Positions 60,251 through 64,000 of a stretch of DNA of 64,000 nucleotides are shown here, one piece after another; position 1 is the first letter of the stretch; every line of letters starts with the position of its first letter. Below the pieces are notes generated by a model. That model was not told where the DNA came from. It ran no database searches and worked only from the letters and a program-made list of their open reading frames with translations. The position numbers were made by a program, and so were the translations under genes. Location of the stretch: NCBI RefSeq assembly GCF_000304315.1, contig NC_018485.1, positions 1,954,501-2,018,500 on the forward strand. The letters run 5' to 3'. The stretch is from Methylocystis sp. SC2. GTDB taxonomy: Bacteria > Pseudomonadota > Alphaproteobacteria > Rhizobiales > Beijerinckiaceae.

Positions 60251-62206
60251 ATGCATTCGCTCCTCCTCTTGCCGATCGACTATTTTCTTGCCGCATGGTT
60301 TGCGGTGACCGCCGCCTGCACGCTCTACGTCGCCATCGACGGCTACAAGAATCCCGAACCGGTCGTGATGAAATGGGGGTTCATTCTCGTCACGCTCTAT
60401 ACGGGACCTTTCGGCCTTCTGCTTTATGTCATCGCCGACAAGGAGCCGCGGCCCGAGGCGCATGAGCAATTCGTGCGGCCGCTGTGGAAGCAGGGCGTCG
60501 GCTCGACGATCCATTGCGTCGCCGGCGACGCGACAGGCATCATTCTGGCCGCCGTCATCGTCGCCTGGATGGGTCTGCCGATGTGGCTCGATCTCATCGT
60601 CGAATATCTCGCGGGTTTCGCCTTCGGCCTCTTCATTTTTCAGTCGCTGTTCATGAAGGAAATGATGGGCGGCTCCTATTGGGAGAATGTGCGGCGCAGC
60701 TTTTTTCCTGAATTCATCAGCATGAATTTCATGATGGCCGGCATGGCCCCGGTCATGAGCTTCCTGATGATGGGCCATGACATGCGCGCCATGGTTCCGA
60801 CCGAACTCATCTTCTGGGGCGTGATGTCGCTTGGCGTGATGGCGGGCTTCGCCACAGCCTATCCGTCAAATGTCTGGATGGTCGCGCAGGGTTTGAAGCA
60901 CGGGCTCATGACCGAGCGAAAGCGAGGCGTTCCCTTTGAGAAACCCGGCGAACGTCAGGCGACTGAGCACGTGCGATCGGATGCGGCGAGTCACCAGCAT
61001 CACCATCACGGCGAACATTCCGGCATCAGCGAGGGCGCCGCGACGCATCCCGAGAATGGATCGCGCGCCGACTCCGGCGCGGCCCCGAAGCATATGCATG
61101 CGACGCCAGAGGCGACGAGCGCCCAGATCGCCGCTTTCAGCCTGACGTCGCTCGTCCTTCTCGCCACCGGCATGCTCGCGCCCGCCAATTGGGTGAACAT
61201 GCGGCTTTCCGCGCATGAGGTGGGCGGGCTCATCATGCCGCCGGGAATGCTCATGTATCGGGACACGACCGCCGACGCGATGCGCGAGATGAGCTTCGCG
61301 GATTCTCGGCGCGTGCGCGCGAGTTTTCCTATCGACGCGCGCGGCGATCGGGAGCTGCCCTTTACCATGGACGCCGGCGTCAAGGTCTTTGAACTCGCCG
61401 CGTCCGTCATCCGCTGGCGCATCCTGCCCGATGTGGCCGTCGACGCCTATGCCTACAACGGTCAGATACCGGGACCCCGCATCCATATTCGCGAAGGCGA
61501 CCGCATACGCATCAGGGTGCGTAATGATTTACCCGAGGGCACGACCGTCCACTGGCACGGGCTCATTCTTCCCAACGCCATGGACGGCGCGAGCGACATC
61601 ACCCAGGCGCCGATTCCGCCGGGCGGAGTCTTCGATTACGAATTCACCGCGAAGCAGCACGGAACCTATTTCTACCATCCCCACGCCGAGCCGGACCGCA
61701 CGCAGGCTCTGGGCCTCTACGGCGCGCTGATCATCGATCCCGCGGCGCCCGCCGAGGACGCCGCCGATCACGACTATGTCATTCAGCTTCAGGAATGGCT
61801 CTGGCGCGACGGCCTGACGTTTCCGGCGATGCCGATGGACGGCATGCAGCCGAATTATTTCACCATCAACGGCAAATCCTATCCGTCAACCGAGACGATC
61901 CGCATGAAGCGCGGCGAAACGCTCAAAGTGCGCTTCATCGGCACCAACAACGGCTTCATTCATCCGATGCATATTCACGGCGGCCCGTTTGAAGTCGTGG
62001 CGCGCGACGGCGAGACGCTCGCCAGGAGCGCGCGCTATCTCGCCGACACGGTCAATGTCGGCCCAGGGCAGCGCTACGACGTGATCTGGCGGGCGCAGGA
62101 GCGGGGAAAGTGGCTGATCCATTGCCACATCCCCCATCACACCAGCAATGACAACGCCGAGACGAAAGGCGGCGGCGGGCTGATGGCGATCATCGAGGTC
62201 GAGTAG
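60251..62206 (+). CDS. DUF4396 membrane domain fused to a multicopper oxidase
   Basis: 651 residues. The first 225 residues contain several membrane helices (WAVTA-like, AGFAFGLFIFQSLFMKEMMG, FISMNFMMAGMAPVMSFLMM) of DUF4396. A His-rich linker (SHQHHHHGEHSG) follows, then another helix (SLTSLVLLATGMLAPANWV). The C-terminal part is a cupredoxin oxidase with copper motifs TVHWHGLILPN, YFYHPHAEPD, HPMHIHGGPFEV and WLIHCHIPHHTSND (T1/T3 HCH). It is likely a membrane-anchored periplasmic copper or metal oxidase. DUF4396 and multicopper oxidases normally occur as separate genes. Start ATG has GAGAAG upstream. Confidence 0.88.
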   Translation: MHSLLLLPIDYFLAAWFAVTAACTLYVAIDGYKNPEPVVMKWGFILVTLYTGPFGLLLYVIADKEPRPEAHEQFVRPLWKQGVGSTIHCVAGDATGIILAAVIVAWMGLPMWLDLIVEYLAGFAFGLFIFQSLFMKEMMGGSYWENVRRSFFPEFISMNFMMAGMAPVMSFLMMGHDMRAMVPTELIFWGVMSLGVMAGFATAYPSNVWMVAQGLKHGLMTERKRGVPFEKPGERQATEHVRSDAASHQHHHHGEHSGISEGAATHPENGSRADSGAAPKHMHATPEATSAQIAAFSLTSLVLLATGMLAPANWVNMRLSAHEVGGLIMPPGMLMYRDTTADAMREMSFADSRRVRASFPIDARGDRELPFTMDAGVKVFELAASVIRWRILPDVAVDAYAYNGQIPGPRIHIREGDRIRIRVRNDLPEGTTVHWHGLILPNAMDGASDITQAPIPPGGVFDYEFTAKQHGTYFYHPHAEPDRTQALGLYGALIIDPAAPAEDAADHDYVIQLQEWLWRDGLTFPAMPMDGMQPNYFTINGKSYPSTETIRMKRGETLKVRFIGTNNGFIHPMHIHGGPFEVVARDGETLARSARYLADTVNVGPGQRYDVIWRAQERGKWLIHCHIPHHTSNDNAETKGGGGLMAIIEVE

Positions 62207-62226
62207 CTCATCGACCGCCGAAGCGC

Positions 62227-63480
62227 CTACTTCTTCTCATAGGCTTCCGTCACATCCTCGACCGTGCGCAGACCGGGCTTGGGCGCCATCACCAGCACCG
62301 CCATATTGCCGGGCGCATGTTCGTTCTTCCACATCTTGGTGTGGGCGAGCGGAATCTTCTCCCACGGGAAGACTTCCGACATGCAGGGGTCGACGCGCCG
62401 ATCCAGGACGAACCGATTGGCGGCCGACGCCTGCTTCAAATGCGCGAAATGCGACCCCTGGATGCGCTTCTGGCGCATCCACACATAGCGGGCGTCGAAG
62501 GTGAGGTTGAAGCCCGTCGTGCCGGCGCAGAACACCACCATGCCGCCGCGCTTCACCACGAGGCAGGAGACCGGGAAGGTCGCTTCGCCCGGATGTTCGA
62601 AGACGATGTCGACGTCCTTCTTGCCGGTGATGTCCCAGATCGCCTTGCCGAAGGCGCGGGCGTTCTTGGTCCATTCATTGAACTCGGGCGTGTTGACCTT
62701 CGGCAACTGCCCCCAGCATTTGAAGTCCTTGCGGTTGATGACGCCCTTGGCGCCGAGCGAGAGCACATAGTCGCGCTTGCTCTCGTCCGAGATGACGCCG
62801 ATGGCGTTGGCGCCCGAGGCGGCGCAGAGCTGCACGGCGAAGACGCCGAGCCCGCCCGAGGCGCCCCACACCAGCACATTGTCGCCGGGCTTCAGCTGAT
62901 GCGGCGCATGGCCGAAGAGCATGCGATAGGCGGTGGCGAGCGTTAAGGTGTAGCAGGCCGCCTCTTCCCAGGTGAGGTGCTTGGGGCGCTCCATCAGCTG
63001 GCGGTCCTGCACGCGGCAAAACTGGGCGAAGGAGCCGTCCGGCGTCTCATAGCCCCAGATGCGCTGCGAGGGCGAGAACATCGGATCGCCGCCGTTGCAC
63101 TCCTCGTCGTCCCCGTCGTCCTGGTTGCAGTGAATGATGACCTCGTCGCCGACCTTCCAGCGCTTCACCTTGGAGCCGACCGCCCAGACGACGCCCGAAG
63201 CGTCGGAGCCGGCCACGTGATAGGGATTCTTGTGAACGTCGAGGGTCGACACCGGCTCGCCCAGCGAGGCCCAGACGCCGTTGTAATTGACCCCGGCCGC
63301 CATCACCAGAACGAGCACGTCGTGACTGTCGAGCTCCCAGGTCGGCAAGACCTCGAGCTGCATGGCGGTTTCCGGCGGACCGTGCCGCTCCTTACGGATC
63401 GCCCAGGCGTACATGTTCTTCGGCACATGCCCCAGCGGCGGAATTTCGCCCATCTCGTAAAGGTCTTTTTTATCGGTCAA
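62227..63480 (-). CDS. ccr: Crotonyl-CoA carboxylase/reductase
   Basis: 417 residues, the Ccr length within the MDR superfamily. It begins MTDKKDLYEMGEIPPLGHVP and includes GVNYNGVWASLGEPVSTLDV, HVAGSDASGVVWAVGSKVKR, a nucleotide loop LVWGASGGLGVFAVQLCAAS, and FEHPGEATFPVS with the conserved CO2-site region (including the HPG motif). It reduces and carboxylates crotonyl-CoA to ethylmalonyl-CoA with NADPH, the committed step of the ethylmalonyl-CoA pathway used for glyoxylate regeneration. Confidence 0.97.
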   Translation of the reverse strand: MTDKKDLYEMGEIPPLGHVPKNMYAWAIRKERHGPPETAMQLEVLPTWELDSHDVLVLVMAAGVNYNGVWASLGEPVSTLDVHKNPYHVAGSDASGVVWAVGSKVKRWKVGDEVIIHCNQDDGDDEECNGGDPMFSPSQRIWGYETPDGSFAQFCRVQDRQLMERPKHLTWEEAACYTLTLATAYRMLFGHAPHQLKPGDNVLVWGASGGLGVFAVQLCAASGANAIGVISDESKRDYVLSLGAKGVINRKDFKCWGQLPKVNTPEFNEWTKNARAFGKAIWDITGKKDVDIVFEHPGEATFPVSCLVVKRGGMVVFCAGTTGFNLTFDARYVWMRQKRIQGSHFAHLKQASAANRFVLDRRVDPCMSEVFPWEKIPLAHTKMWKNEHAPGNMAVLVMAPKPGLRTVEDVTEAYEKK

Positions 63481-63618
63481 GGTTTCGCTCCTCCGCCCCT
63501 GCTCTTGCGGCGATTAAAGTTCAGGCGGAGCTTATAATAGGCCGGCGCCGCGCTTCATAGCGCGAAAATTCTATTGGATCGGCAGGGTGTATCTATGAAG
63601 CAGGCAGACCGTTGCTGA

Positions 63619-64000
<382 letters not shown>

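Overview
The window is GC-rich and densely coded, and its gene content points to an alphaproteobacterium of the order Hyphomicrobiales (Rhizobiales). The evidence is a complete PhyR-NepR-EcfG general stress switch, a Ti-type TraA relaxase, and two diagnostic enzymes of the ethylmalonyl-CoA pathway (methylsuccinyl-CoA dehydrogenase and crotonyl-CoA carboxylase/reductase). A serine-cycle methylotroph or methanotroph such as Methylocystis or Methylosinus would fit. That placement is inference; there is no rRNA or methane/methanol oxidation gene here to settle it.

Layout. 1-3836: right end of an integrative element (3' part of traA, an AlpA-type regulator, a tyrosine integrase) ending exactly at the 3' end of a tRNA-Phe gene. 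3913-4740: mobile-DNA debris (frameshifted DNA-methylase fragment, small phage-like protein). 4.9-15.1 kb: core genes (ridA, moeB-like, glycosyltransferase and phosphoesterase pair, bfd-bfr iron storage, glpK, mutY, a DUF721/DciA-like gene, tRNA-His, HdeD). 15.3-24.4 kb: an RNase Z-like hydrolase trimmed by a dispersed repeat, a retropepsin-like protein, then a proposed metal-uptake locus: a leftward operon (solute-binding protein, di-haem DUF1111 protein, TonB receptor) diverging from yqeB-like and modE genes around an AT-rich spacer with a candidate ModE operator. 24.5-32.6 kb: HdeA-like protein, secreted adenosine deaminase, an SGNH/SxtJ/DUF5989/carbamoyltransferase cluster, isoaspartyl peptidase and cupin.

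32.9-37.1 kb holds the most unusual locus: a leftward set of a protein built of 69-residue glycine-rich tandem repeats (207 bp exact period), an 81-residue protein resembling a free-standing protease propeptide, and a subtilase carrying the same propeptide-like domain. 37.4-40.7 kb is the general stress module, with phyR and nepR-ecfG diverging from a palindromic EcfG-type promoter. 40.7-49.4 kb carries a CorC-like protein, a fused shikimate kinase/dehydroquinate synthase, a NUDIX protein, and ilvBN plus ilvC with a leader peptide and attenuator. 49.5-64 kb carries SDR, GST, mcd, P450, a three-gene ABC-2 exporter, a DUF4396-multicopper oxidase fusion, ccr and a partial desaturase.

Functional links. 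ModE, the YqeB-like protein and MoeB together suggest active molybdenum-cofactor enzyme metabolism. bfd/bfr and the TonB locus handle metals. ilvBN and ilvC make branched-chain amino acids under attenuation. mcd and ccr serve glyoxylate regeneration. Five palindromic dispersed repeats of differing sequence occupy intergenic gaps. Most long open frames opposite real genes are codon-bias shadows and are left out.
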